From positions 1 through 33,109 of the forward strand of contig NZ_JAQMYP010000083.1 of the NCBI RefSeq assembly GCF_028369295.1: DNA of 33,109 nt, given 5' to 3'. A program made the position numbers and the translations under genes. This stretch comes from Streptomyces sp. HD. GTDB taxonomy: Bacteria; Actinomycetota; Actinomycetes; Streptomycetales; Streptomycetaceae. This document shows positions 20,672 through 30,759 of this stretch, piece by piece. The first letter of the stretch is position 1. The number at the start of each line of letters is the position of its first letter. Under the pieces are notes generated by a model, which was given only the letters and a program-made list of their open reading frames with translations, was not told where the DNA came from and did not search any database.

Positions 20672-21799
20672 ATGCTCGACGAATCGCTGCTCGACACGCC
20701 GGAGGCGCTCGCCGAGGCCGACCACCGCGCCCTGCTCCGCGGCGCGGCCGAAGCCGGCGCCCGTGTCCGCACCGCAGCCCGACACGCCGTCGAAGCCGGC
20801 GTCCACGACCTCAAACCCGACGGCCGCCCCCGCGCCATCCTCATCGCGGGCCCCGGAGCCGCCGCCATCTGCGTGGCCGACCTCCTCGGCACCCTCGCCG
20901 GCGCCACCAGCCCCGTAACCCGACTGGCCCCCTCGGGCGTCGCCCCCGCCGCGGGTGCCCTGCGCTGGGAGCTGCCCGGCTGGGTCGGCTCCGTGGACCT
21001 GCTGCTGATCACCACCCCGGACGGCACCGAGCCCGGCCTGTCCCTGCTCGCCGAGCAGGCCTACCGCCGCGGCTGCACGGTCGTCGCCGTGGCCCCCGCC
21101 GGCACCCCGCTCACCGAAGCGTTGCACGGCAACCACGGCCTCTTCGTGCCGATGGCGACCGCCCCGTACGAGCAGGACGAGCCCAGCGCCGCCTCCGCCC
21201 CCGGCGTCCTGTGGGCGCTGCTCACCCCGCTCCTGGCGCTCCTCGACCGCACCGGCCTGCTCGCCGCCCCGCCCGAGGTGCTGGAGAAGGTCGCCGACCG
21301 CCTCGACCACATCGCCGAACGCTGCGGGCCCGCCATCGCGACCTACAGCAACCCCGCCAAGACCCTGGCTGTCGAACTCGCCGACGCGCTCCCGCTGGTC
21401 TGGACGGAGGGCCTGTCCGCCGGCCCGGCAGGCCGTCGCTTCGCTGCCGCGCTCGCCGAGCTCTCCGGTCACCCCTCCCTCGTCGCCGAACTGCCCGAGG
21501 CACTCGCCTCGCACAGCGCCCTGCTCGCCGGACGGCTGGCGGCGAGCGCCGACCCCGACGACTTCTTCCGCGACCGAGTCGAGGAGACACCCGCGCTGCA
21601 CGCGCGCGTAGTGCTGCTCCGCGACCGCCCGATCGCCGGCCTCACCGCCGCGCCGTCCGCGCGCGACCTGGCCCTGAGCCACGACACACCCATCAGCGAA
21701 CTGGAGCCGGAGCCCGGCGACGAGCTCGAAACCCTCGCGGAACTGATCGCCATCACGGATTTCGCCGCCGTTTACCTGGCGCTCGCCTCGGGAGCCTGA
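20672..21799 (+). CDS. SIS-domain, phosphoglucose/phosphomannose isomerase-like protein
   Basis: The 375-aa product starts at ATG 20672 with GGAGG 9 nt upstream. The N-terminal half has a SIS-type fold (RAILIAGPGAAAICVADLLGTL, DLLLITTPDGTEPGLSLLAEQAYRRG), and the C-terminal half resembles the bact-PGI_C domain (VWTEGLSAGPAGRRFAAALAELSGHPSLVAELPE). It is directly upstream of manA and follows manB and Trm112, so sugar phosphate chemistry is likely. It may be a degenerate bifunctional PGI/PMI: the usual SIS Ser/Thr loop reads ITTPDGTEPG here. Actual isomerase activity is uncertain. Confidence 0.75.
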   Translation: MLDESLLDTPEALAEADHRALLRGAAEAGARVRTAARHAVEAGVHDLKPDGRPRAILIAGPGAAAICVADLLGTLAGATSPVTRLAPSGVAPAAGALRWELPGWVGSVDLLLITTPDGTEPGLSLLAEQAYRRGCTVVAVAPAGTPLTEALHGNHGLFVPMATAPYEQDEPSAASAPGVLWALLTPLLALLDRTGLLAAPPEVLEKVADRLDHIAERCGPAIATYSNPAKTLAVELADALPLVWTEGLSAGPAGRRFAAALAELSGHPSLVAELPEALASHSALLAGRLAASADPDDFFRDRVEETPALHARVVLLRDRPIAGLTAAPSARDLALSHDTPISELEPEPGDELETLAELIAITDFAAVYLALASGA

Positions 21800-21918
21800 T
21801 CTATCCCAGGACGCCCTGGCAGCCGTACGGCCAAGGAACCGGCAGCCGTACGCACGGCGAACTCGCGTCCTGAACAACGAGACCGCGTCGCACGGACAGA
21901 GAGCAGGCAGAGACCCGC

Positions 21919-23070
21919 ATGGACCGCCTCGACAACACCATCCGCCCCTACGCCTGGGGTTCCACCACCGCGATTCCACAGCTCCTCGGCGTCGAGCCGA
22001 CCGGCGAACCGCAGGCGGAGATGTGGATGGGCGCGCACCCGGGCGCACCCTCGCGCACCGCGCGCGGGACGCTCGCCGAGGTCATCGATGCCGACCCGGA
22101 GCGCGAGTTGGGCGCCGCGGCCGTCGCGAAGTTCGGCCCCCGCCTGCCGTTCCTGCTGAAGATCCTCGCCGCCGGAGCCCCGCTCTCCCTCCAGGTGCAC
22201 CCCAACCTGGCGCAGGCGAAGGAGGGTTACGAGGACGAGGAGCGCCAAGGCATCCCCGTGACCGCCGGCCACCGTAACTACAAGGACGCCAACCACAAGC
22301 CCGAACTGATCTGCGCGCTCACCGAGTTCGACGGCCTGTGTGGCTTCCGCGACCCCCTGCGGGCCGCCGACCTGCTGGACGGCCTCGGCGTCGACTCCCT
22401 CAAGCCGTACGTCGATCTCCTGCACGCCCACCCCGAGGACGCGGCCCTGCGCGAGGTGCTCACCGCGATCCTCTCCGCCGACCCGGACGAAATGGCTCGC
22501 ACGGTCGCCGACGCTGCGGCCGCCTGCACCCGCCTCGGTGGCGACTACGCCCGCTACGCCGACATCGCCCACCACTTCCCGGGCGACCCCGGCGTCATCG
22601 CCGCGATGCTCCTCAACCACGTCCGACTGCAGCCCGGCGAGGCCCTGTTCCTCGGCGCCGGCATCCCGCACGCCTACCTGAGCGGTCTCGGCGTGGAGAT
22701 CATGGCCAACTCCGACAACGTCCTGCGCTGCGGCCTGACCCCCAAGCACGTCGACGTCCCCGAACTCCTGCGCGTCGTCCGCTTCGAGGCGGGTGACCCG
22801 GGAGTGCTGCGCCCGGAGGCCGCCCCGGACGGCGAGGAGGTCTACGAGACCCCGATCGACGAGTTCCGCCTGTCCCGGTACGTCCTCCCGGAGGGCACCG
22901 TCGCCCACGACCTCACGCGCGCGACACCGCAGATCCTGCTCTGCACGGCCGGTGCCGTCCGCGCCGGGGAGCACGAGCTGACGCCGGGCCGGTCCGTCTT
23001 CGTACCGGCGGGCGAAAAGGCCGAAGTGGCCGGGGCCGGTACGGTCTTCCGGGCCACGGTCGTCGCCTGA
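21919..23070 (+). CDS. manA: Mannose-6-phosphate isomerase, class I
   Basis: The 383-aa enzyme has the type I cupin zinc site: Gln92 and His94 in LSLQVHPNLAQ, Glu129 in NHKPELICAL and His251 in GIPHAYLSG. The opening RLDNTIRPYAWGSTTAIPQLLG is typical. It interconverts fructose-6-phosphate and mannose-6-phosphate, feeding ManB and ManC. The gene lies 119 bp after the SIS gene; that gap holds a doubled GGCAGCCGTACG (21818 and 21841) and a small CCAGG/CCTGG stem. Length is normal. Confidence 0.95.
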   Translation: MDRLDNTIRPYAWGSTTAIPQLLGVEPTGEPQAEMWMGAHPGAPSRTARGTLAEVIDADPERELGAAAVAKFGPRLPFLLKILAAGAPLSLQVHPNLAQAKEGYEDEERQGIPVTAGHRNYKDANHKPELICALTEFDGLCGFRDPLRAADLLDGLGVDSLKPYVDLLHAHPEDAALREVLTAILSADPDEMARTVADAAAACTRLGGDYARYADIAHHFPGDPGVIAAMLLNHVRLQPGEALFLGAGIPHAYLSGLGVEIMANSDNVLRCGLTPKHVDVPELLRVVRFEAGDPGVLRPEAAPDGEEVYETPIDEFRLSRYVLPEGTVAHDLTRATPQILLCTAGAVRAGEHELTPGRSVFVPAGEKAEVAGAGTVFRATVVA

Positions 23071-23223
23071 CCGAGGCCATCCCACGACCCGGCGCACCAA
23101 TGTCGGACCGGGCTGCAACAATGGCCCACCGGCAAAGGAAGGGCAAAGCCGTTGGGGGCGCATGCTCCCTTCGACGATGCCCCGGACGGCGCTCCGGCGT
23201 ACGTACGAAGGTCACGCAGGCCA

Positions 23224-23295
23224 GAAGGCTACGCAGACCACGATGGTCGCGCAGGCCACGATGGTCGAGCAGGCCACGAAGGCTCCGAAGGCGAA
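23224..23295. repeat. 18-bp tandem repeat before the CDF transporter start
   Basis: Four units start at 23224, 23242, 23260 and 23278 (GAAGGCTACGCAGACCAC, GATGGTCGCGCAGGCCAC, GATGGTCGAGCAGGCCAC, then GAAGGCTCCG). In the transporter frame they read as a His/Asp/Gly repeat (GYADHDGRAGHDGRAGHEG), which would be coding if translation starts at TTG 23152. Confidence 0.8.
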
Positions 23296-23310
23296 GGGAC
23301 AACGCGACAC

Positions 23311-24291
23311 ATGAGCGCGTCAGGCGGTACCAAGGCGATCGTGGCGGCACTCGCCGCCAACCTCGCGATCGCTGCATCGAAGTTCGTGGCGTTCGCGTTC
23401 AGCGGTTCGTCGTCGATGCTCGCCGAGGGCGTGCACTCGCTCGCCGACTCGGGCAACCAGGCCCTGCTGCTGGTCGGCGGCAAGAAGGCCCAGCGCGAGG
23501 CCACCCCGCAGCACCCCTTCGGCTACGGCCGCGAGCGCTACATCTACGCCTTCCTCGTCTCGATCATCCTGTTCTCGGTCGGCGGCATGTTCGCCCTCTA
23601 CGAGGGCTACGAGAAGATCAAGCACCCGCACGAGATCGAGCACTGGTACTGGCCGGTCGGCGTGCTCGTTTTCGCGATCATCGCCGAAGCGTTCTCCTTC
23701 CGGACGGCCATCAAGGAGTCCAACGGCCTGCGGGGCCAGAAGTCCTGGAAGGAGTTCGTCCGCCACGCCAAGGCCCCCGAACTGCCCGTTGTCCTGCTGG
23801 AGGACTTCGGCGCTTTGGTCGGTCTGGTCCTCGCCCTCGGCGGCGTCGGCCTGGCCCTGATCACGGGCGACGGCGTCTGGGACGGCATCGGCACGGTCTG
23901 CATCGGCATCCTGCTCGTCCTGATCGCCTTCGTCCTGGCCGTCGAGACCAAGTCGCTGCTGCTCGGTGAGGCCGCGGGCGTCGAGGATGTCACGAAGATC
24001 GAGGCCGCCATCGTCGACGGCGACACCGTCCCCCGCATCATCCACATGCGCACGCTGCACCTCGGCCCCGAGGAACTCCTGGTCGCCGCCAAGATCGCCG
24101 TCCGGCACGAGGACACGGCCGCCGAGGTCGCCGCCGCCATCGACGCCGCCGAGGCCCGCATCCGCGAGGCCGTCCCGATCGCCCGCGTCATCTACCTCGA
24201 ACCCGACATCTACAGCGAGACCGAGGCGGCCAAGGGCGCCGACCGCGAGGCGACCCCCGGCGGACCGGCACAGCACAGCTCCGAGCACTGA
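23311..24291 (+). CDS. Cation diffusion facilitator (CDF) family transporter
   Basis: The 326-aa form starts at ATG 23311 (MSASGGTKAIVAAL). An upstream in-frame TTG at 23152, with GGAAGGG 8 nt before it, would add a 53-aa His-rich extension. Six hydrophobic segments are seen, and His42 and Asp46 of EGVHSLADSGNQ form one half of the metal site; TM5 has LLEDFGALVG. The C-terminal cytoplasmic domain (IIHMRTLHLGPEELLVAAKIAV) is the usual dimerising metal sensor. CDF proteins export Zn, Fe, Mn or related divalent cations by proton antiport; the specific ion is unknown. It ends before a strong terminator. Confidence 0.9.
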   Translation: MSASGGTKAIVAALAANLAIAASKFVAFAFSGSSSMLAEGVHSLADSGNQALLLVGGKKAQREATPQHPFGYGRERYIYAFLVSIILFSVGGMFALYEGYEKIKHPHEIEHWYWPVGVLVFAIIAEAFSFRTAIKESNGLRGQKSWKEFVRHAKAPELPVVLLEDFGALVGLVLALGGVGLALITGDGVWDGIGTVCIGILLVLIAFVLAVETKSLLLGEAAGVEDVTKIEAAIVDGDTVPRIIHMRTLHLGPEELLVAAKIAVRHEDTAAEVAAAIDAAEARIREAVPIARVIYLEPDIYSETEAAKGADREATPGGPAQHSSEH

Positions 24292-24364
24292 TTCCGGTAC
24301 GGCAGCCGCCGCCGGGCAATCTGCCTGCCCGGCAATCTGCCCGCGCGGCCACTCGGCCGTACGA

Positions 24365-24401
24365 CGACGGGGCCCGCCGAGCCGATCGGCGGGCCCCGTC
24401 G
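24365..24401. terminator. Bidirectional terminator after the CDF gene
   Basis: CGACGGGGCCCGCCGA (24365-24380) and TCGGCGGGCCCCGTCG (24386-24401) form a perfect 16-bp stem with a 5-nt loop, 73 nt after the CDF stop. It lies between convergent genes. Confidence 0.85.
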
Positions 24402-24507
24402 CGCGTCCCCCGTGGGCGGCGGCCTCGTGAAGAGCGTCGACGAGCCCGTCAAAAGCGCCGACAGGCGCTTGTCAGGGACGGGCACGTTTGTCAGGGACGG
24501 ACTCGCT

Positions 24508-24565
24508 CGTCAGAAGTACCGTGCGGGCCGTCAGAAATGCCGTGCGGGCCGTCAGAAGTGCTGAG
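24508..24565. repeat. 21-bp tandem repeat spanning the signal peptidase stop codon
   Basis: CGTCAGAA starts at 24508, 24529 and 24550, 21 bp apart, with GTGCGGGCC between. On the minus strand each unit has TTCTGA; the first is the gene's stop (24554-24552) and the other two are in frame with it. Another doubled motif, TTGTCAGGGACGG, lies at 24469-24500. Confidence 0.88.
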
Positions 24566-25220
24566 GCCACAGAGCGACCTGCGCCGCCGGCCGCCGCCGA
24601 ATACTCCGCGCCGTGATCCCGAGGACGAGCCCGACGAGCGCGAGGAGAAGCCCGAGCAACGTGGCCGCGGCGAGCAGCATCGGCATCGCGTAGCTGTCGG
24701 TCACCCGGCCCATGACCGCACCGACGGGCACGGTCCCGCCGTGGTCCTCGGCGAATTCACGGGAGTCGCGCGAGTTCTGCCGGTGGTCGCCGAGCAGGAA
24801 CAGCCGGCCGTCCGGCACCGTCACGTCGTACGGGCGGTGCAACCCGTCGCCGACGCCGTCCTTCACATACGGCTCCCGAAGCGGTTTCCCGTTCACGGTG
24901 AGGTGATCCCGTGCCGTGTCCATGCCTTCGCAGCAGACGACGCGGTCGCCGCCCACGCCGATGACACGCTGCATGACGACTGCGTCCTGGTAACGCTCGG
25001 GCGCCGTGTACAGCACCACATCGCCCCGCCCCACCTCCCCCGCGCCGACCCGCTCGGCGACGATCCGGTCGCCGACGTCGTACGTGGGCCGCATGCTCTC
25101 GCTCGACACACTGGACAGCACATAGTCCGTCCGCAGCCACAGCACGGACCCGATCACCAGCACCAGCCCCAGCGGCCCCATCACCCACGCCGCGACCGCG
25201 AGTCTTCGTCCCTGCTCCAT
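24552..25220 (-). CDS. Signal peptidase I-like protein lacking the catalytic lysine
   Basis: The 222-aa protein starts at ATG 25220, with GGGGAGGAAG close upstream. There is an N-terminal TM (about 9-30) and a C-terminal TM (178-204), as in Streptomyces signal peptidases. Box B is SESMRPT with nucleophile Ser42; box C is GDVVLYTAP; box E is LLGDHRQNSRDSREF. Box D reads MQRVIGVGGDRV, so the general-base Lys (normally KR) is Gln84; the DNA clearly reads CAG. Only Lys112 and Lys120 exist elsewhere. It may be inactive, use another base, or have a non-proteolytic role. It follows fruA on the same strand, but a strong hairpin separates them. Confidence 0.85.
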   Translation of the reverse strand: MEQGRRLAVAAWVMGPLGLVLVIGSVLWLRTDYVLSSVSSESMRPTYDVGDRIVAERVGAGEVGRGDVVLYTAPERYQDAVVMQRVIGVGGDRVVCCEGMDTARDHLTVNGKPLREPYVKDGVGDGLHRPYDVTVPDGRLFLLGDHRQNSRDSREFAEDHGGTVPVGAVMGRVTDSYAMPMLLAAATLLGLLLALVGLVLGITARSIRRRPAAQVALWPQHF

Positions 25221-25290
25221 CAGCGCTTCCTCCCCACGCGGAACGTCCGCGGCGGCAGAGGGTAGCGACCCCACGTGAAGCGCCCGCGCG

Positions 25291-25318
25291 GGGCCCGCGG
25301 CACGACGGCCGCGGGCCC
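25291..25318 (-). terminator. Stem-loop downstream of the fructose PTS gene
   Basis: GGGCCCGCGG (25291-25300) and CCGCGGGCCC (25309-25318) form a 10-bp perfect stem with an 8-nt loop in the 177-bp gap between the PTS gene and the peptidase gene. Nearby, TCGCGTGGCAG is doubled (25342 and 25353). It probably separates the two transcripts. Confidence 0.6.
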
Positions 25319-25397
25319 GCACTTCGGCCACCGCATCTCGATCGCGTGGCAGTCGCGTGGCAGTTCCTCGCTGCAGCTGAACCGCCACGCACTCCGG

Positions 25398-27695
25398 CTA
25401 CCGGATCTCGCTCAGCACCCCGAGCACCGCGGCCCCGTCCCCGGCCGCGAGCAGCCGCTCCCGGAACTCCTGGTCCACCAACTTCCGCGACAGCAGCGCC
25501 AGAATCCGCAGATGCTCGTCACCCGCGGCCGCCTCCGGTACGGCGATCATGAACACCAGCCTCGCCTTCGTACCGTCCAGCGAGCCCCACTCGACGCCCT
25601 CCGCGGACCGTGCGAATCCGACGGCCGGCGCGCTGACCGCATCCGTCTTGGCATGCGGAATCGCGATCTCCTCACCGAGCCCGGTCGTCCCCTGCGCCTC
25701 CCGCCGCAGCGCGGTCGCCACCAACTCGCCCACATCCGCGACCTTCCCGGTACGCGCAAGCAACTCGGCCATCTCCCGAATCGCGGCCTCCTTGTCAGCC
25801 GCACCGAGCTCAACCTTCACGGTCTCCTCGGTGAGATAACCCGAGAGAACCTCGACCGAGGCACCACCGGCATCCGCCGCGTCGACCACCCCGGACTCCC
25901 GCTCCGCCGCGCCGCCCGCCTCGGACTCACCCACAACCGTGTCCGATTCACCCCCGGCAGCCTCCGATACGGCAGCCTCAGGCAGGACAGCCTCCGACTC
26001 GGGTACGACCCGCTGCGCCACGACGCCACCGCCATCCGGCACTACATCGACGCCACGGGCTCCCGGCACTTCGCCGACGCCACCAGGTCCCGGCACTTCG
26101 CCGCCACGAGCCACGGACCCCTCGCCGACGCCACGAGCACCCGCCCTCTCACCGACGGCACCAGCCCCGGCCACTGCGACGCCCGCCCCGACCAGCGCAG
26201 GCTCGGCCCCGGCCATACCCGCACCGACGACCGCCTCCCCGCGCCGCCTGCGCTCACCCAGGTCGACGAGGGCGACCGTCGTCAACGCGGTGATGGCCGA
26301 CCCGATCACCACGGCCACGAAGAACATCGGCACGCCGCTCACCGCACCCAGCACGGCCACGATCGGCCCGCCGTGCGGCACCGCGTCCTCGACGCCGGCG
26401 ACCCCGGCGATCGCACCGGCCACCGCGCCGCCCAGCATGTTGGCGGGGATGACCTGCGCGGGCCGTGCCGCGGCGAACGGGATCGCGCCCTCGGAGATGC
26501 CGAAGCAGCCCATGAACAGCGAGGCGAGCCCGGTCTCCCGCTCCTGCTCGGTGTACAGCCGCTTCCGGATCAGCGTGGCCAGGCCCTGACCGAGCGGCAT
26601 GACCGGGATCGCCGCCGCGCACATGCCCATGACCGTCTGGTTGCCGGTCGCGATGAGCCCGGCGCCGAACAGAAACGCCGTCTTGTTGACCGGCCCGCCC
26701 ATGTCGAACGCGATCATGAGCCCCAGAATCGCCCCGAGCAGGATCGCGCTCGTGCCGGTCATCCCGCTGAGCCAGCTGGTCAGGTGCTCGAACACCCAGG
26801 AGATCGGCTTGCCGAGCACATAGATGAAGAACAGCCCGAGCACCGTCGTCGCCACGATCGGGATCACGATGATCGGCATGATCGGTTGCACGAACCTCGG
26901 GACCTTGACCTTCTTGATCCACAACACCAGATACCCGGCGAGGAACCCGGTCACGATCGCCCCGATGAACCCGGCGCCCGCCTTGGAGTCGTACAGCTCA
27001 CCGGTATTGGCTATCCAGCCACCGATCATGCCGGGCACGAGCGCGGGCCTGTCCCCGATGGCGTACGCGATGTACCCGGACAGGATCGGCACCATCAGCG
27101 TGAAGCCGATGACACCGATGTTGTTCACGTCCATCCAGAAGGAGTCCTTCGGGATGACCAGGCCGCCGGACGGGTCGGTGTGCCCGCCGAGCGAGAGCGA
27201 GATCGCGATCAGCAGCCCGCCGACCACGACGAACGGGATCATGTAACTGACCCCGTTCATCAGCGCCTTGTACCCGACGCTGCGTTCCTTGCCACCGCCG
27301 GCCGCGGGGGCCGTGGGGGCGCCCCCTGCCGTGTGCACGGGCGCCGACAGCACCTGCTCGATCAGCCGCTCGGGGTGGCGAATGCCCTCCGCCACCCCGA
27401 CGCTGAGGACCCGCTTGCCCGCGAAACGGCTCAGGTCCACGTCCTTGTCCGCGGCGACGATGATGCCGTCCGCGTTGCTGACATCGTTGTCATCGAGGAC
27501 GTTTTCAGCCCCGATGGATCCCTGGGTCTCCACCTTCATGTCGATACCGCGGCTCTCGGCGGCCTGCGCGAGTTTCTCCGCCGCCATGTAGGTGTGCGCG
27601 ATGCCGGTCGGGCACGCGGTCACCGCGAGCAGCTTCAACCGCTTCCGCTCGCCACCGCCGCTGCCCGTGGGGGGAGGGCCGGCCGGACTGGTCAC
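25398..27695 (-). CDS. fruA: PTS fructose transporter EIIBCA
   Basis: The 765-aa protein starts at GTG 27695, with AGGAG 6 nt upstream. Domain order: EIIB (about 20-115) with phospho-Cys28 in TACPTGIAHTYMA; EIIC (about 140-480) with many TMs, GGPVNKTAF and GISEGAIPFAAA; a 131-aa Gly/Val/Ala/Glu-rich linker (482-612); and EIIA (613-765) with phospho-His681 in AIPHAKT. It takes up and phosphorylates fructose to fructose-1-phosphate. The long linker has an in-frame 27-bp DNA repeat (26061 and 26088, coding GEVPG..GV) and makes the protein longer than usual. Neither fruK nor a fru regulator is adjacent, so product use depends on genes elsewhere. Confidence 0.93.
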   Translation of the reverse strand: MTSPAGPPPTGSGGGERKRLKLLAVTACPTGIAHTYMAAEKLAQAAESRGIDMKVETQGSIGAENVLDDNDVSNADGIIVAADKDVDLSRFAGKRVLSVGVAEGIRHPERLIEQVLSAPVHTAGGAPTAPAAGGGKERSVGYKALMNGVSYMIPFVVVGGLLIAISLSLGGHTDPSGGLVIPKDSFWMDVNNIGVIGFTLMVPILSGYIAYAIGDRPALVPGMIGGWIANTGELYDSKAGAGFIGAIVTGFLAGYLVLWIKKVKVPRFVQPIMPIIVIPIVATTVLGLFFIYVLGKPISWVFEHLTSWLSGMTGTSAILLGAILGLMIAFDMGGPVNKTAFLFGAGLIATGNQTVMGMCAAAIPVMPLGQGLATLIRKRLYTEQERETGLASLFMGCFGISEGAIPFAAARPAQVIPANMLGGAVAGAIAGVAGVEDAVPHGGPIVAVLGAVSGVPMFFVAVVIGSAITALTTVALVDLGERRRRGEAVVGAGMAGAEPALVGAGVAVAGAGAVGERAGARGVGEGSVARGGEVPGPGGVGEVPGARGVDVVPDGGGVVAQRVVPESEAVLPEAAVSEAAGGESDTVVGESEAGGAAERESGVVDAADAGGASVEVLSGYLTEETVKVELGAADKEAAIREMAELLARTGKVADVGELVATALRREAQGTTGLGEEIAIPHAKTDAVSAPAVGFARSAEGVEWGSLDGTKARLVFMIAVPEAAAGDEHLRILALLSRKLVDQEFRERLLAAGDGAAVLGVLSEIR

Positions 27696-27748
27696 ATCGA
27701 TCTCCTAACGCCTTTGTCATGCGGAACCGTCGTCCCGGACGCCCCGCA

Positions 27749-27771
27749 AGATCGACCAGATGTTCCGATCT
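27749..27771. promoter_or_regulatory. Inverted repeat AGATCG-N11-CGATCT upstream of fruA
   Basis: AGATCG (27749-27754) and CGATCT (27766-27771) flank an 11-nt spacer, 54 bp before the fruA start. It is a candidate operator for a fructose regulator. The remaining divergent stretch 27772-28208 is C-rich, with no convincing gene; TGTAGCTT near 28102 may be part of an ahcY promoter. Confidence 0.4.
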
Positions 27772-28208
27772 CCCGGGCATCCTGCACCACCCGGCCGCCG
27801 ACTCAAAGGCCCAAAGATTCCCGTTCATCCCGCTTCACCACCTCCTGTCGACCGTTCGTTGGTGTCCTGTTATCGCTCCCGCCCATCACACCCACACCCG
27901 GCCGCCACCTCATCGCCCGCCGACGCAAGACCGACACCGCACCTTCCGCCGCCCCGAAGGCCGCCGGCTCTGCATCCGGCCACCCTCCGCCACTGCATAC
28001 GCCTCCCGCGCTCCTGCCCTCCCGCTCTCCTGCCCCCCGCCCCGAACCCTCTGATGGCGCGATGTGTTCGCAGGCGGACTGGGGACGGCCGGACCTCCCG
28101 GTGTAGCTTGGGTCAGAGCCAGACGTCGCTGCTGATGGCGGTCGGGCGGTCCCGACACGGACCGACCGAGGGAGAGAGGGCCTCCGACGGACTGCGCTGC
28201 GCGTACGC

Positions 28209-28245
28209 GGGCATGCCTGTGTCCTCTTCGGGCACCCCTGTGTCC
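28209..28245. repeat. 16-bp direct repeat in the ahcY leader
   Basis: GGGCATGCCTGTGTCC (28209-28224) and GGGCACCCCTGTGTCC (28230-28245) differ at two positions and lie 21 bp apart, 58-93 nt upstream of the ahcY start. The spacing of two helical turns suits a DNA-binding protein; an RNA role is equally possible. Confidence 0.45.
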
Positions 28246-28302
28246 GCCGCCGCGCAGACCAGCCGTACCCACCCTCGACCCAACCCCGAGGAGCAGCTCG
28301 CA

Positions 28303-29760
<1,458 letters not shown>

Positions 29761-29921
29761 GCCGAGCCGCCGCCTGACCGACATGTGGCCGGGCGGCGCC
29801 GCTTGAGCCGGGTTGCCGGACGACGGAGTTCGCCCGGCAACCTCCGGCGAGCGCGGTCGGCACGGCACTCCTGGCGAGCGCGCCCGTGCACTGACACGCT
29901 CCTCAGCAGTAGAACCTCCGA

Positions 29922-29956
29922 GGCAGGCCCCCGCACCCCCGTGCCGGGGGCCTGCC
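29922..29956 (+). terminator. Terminator downstream of ahcY
   Basis: GGCAGGCCCCCG (29922-29933) pairs with CGGGGGCCTGCC (29945-29956) over 12 bp. CAC and GTG can extend it inward with a one-base bulge. CCTTT follows. It lies about 160 nt after the ahcY stop and 65 nt before the next gene. Confidence 0.8.
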
Positions 29957-30021
29957 CCTTTGGCCCGTGCGGCCACCCTGGCCCGTATGGCCGAACCAGC
30001 CCGTCAAGCCCCAGGACCCCG

Positions 30022-30636
30022 ATGCCCCGCGGCCGCTATTCGCTCCATGATCCGCACGATCACACCCCCCTCGCAGAAGAACACTTCCGCTGCGCCCCCG
30101 GCCCTTCCGGCTGGCGCTACGTCTCCCAGCTGACCACCCCCGCGGGCGATCACAGCGGCTCCGTCGACCTCGCCCTGGACGAGCTCGGCCGTCCCATCCG
30201 CCTCGAACTCCATGCCGGTGGCTGGCAGGTACGCGGCGCGGCCCTCGACGGCGTCACCTGGGTCCGCACCGACCCCACCGGGGTTCACGCCACGGAAGGC
30301 AATGTGCGCGCCCACGCCTTCACCGGCACGTCCCCCGCATTCCTCATCGCCACCACTCGTCTCCTACGCCTCACCCCTTCCCCCTCGGCAACCCGCGTCC
30401 GCCTCGTGGACTTCACGGACCCGGTCCTCGCCCCCCGCACCGTGGACCAGTCCTGGACCTTGGTGAACAGAGAAACACACGCCACTGACAACGCCCCCCT
30501 GATCGTGGACGAGTACCAGGTCACAGCCCTGGACACGGGCGAGCAGCACGCCGTACACATCGCAGGCGACGTGGTACTCGCGGCCCCCGGCATCGAACTG
30601 GAGGATCTGGACTCCCCACCGTCCACGTTCGCCTGA
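30022..30636 (+). CDS. Uncharacterised actinobacterial protein
   Basis: The 204-aa product starts at ATG 30022 (MPRGRYSLHDPHDHTPLAEE), with AGGA 6 nt upstream; longer in-frame starts overlap the terminator. It has no signal peptide or TM. The middle looks beta-rich: SGWRYVSQL, GSVDLALDELGRPIRLELHAGGWQVRGAALDGVTWVRT, SPAFLIATTRLLRL, then VHIAGDVVLAAPGIELEDL at the end. I recall similar conserved hypothetical proteins in actinobacteria, possibly with a lipid- or ligand-binding barrel, but I cannot name a domain. It is convergent with the RDD gene. Confidence 0.75.
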   Translation: MPRGRYSLHDPHDHTPLAEEHFRCAPGPSGWRYVSQLTTPAGDHSGSVDLALDELGRPIRLELHAGGWQVRGAALDGVTWVRTDPTGVHATEGNVRAHAFTGTSPAFLIATTRLLRLTPSPSATRVRLVDFTDPVLAPRTVDQSWTLVNRETHATDNAPLIVDEYQVTALDTGEQHAVHIAGDVVLAAPGIELEDLDSPPSTFA

Positions 30637-30759
30637 GCCGGCCCGGGTGGATGGAAGGGCCGCGTGGTGGACATGGTGGCCCGGTCGATTCGCGCGGCGG
30701 GCGGGCGGCCCGGGGGGTGCGAGGGATCGGGTGGTTGGGAGAGCAGCGAGCTGAGGTGG

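Noticed and set aside
28104..28302. SAH riboswitch upstream of ahcY
   Set aside because: GCGCTGC occurs, but the conserved CCAGGCTCG-type segment and the pairing pattern of the ahcY motif are not found.
27760..28302. Long N-terminal extension of ahcY, and other frames in the 600-bp fruA-ahcY gap
   Set aside because: The family starts at 28303 with a good SD. The upstream sequence is low-complexity and not conserved-looking as protein.
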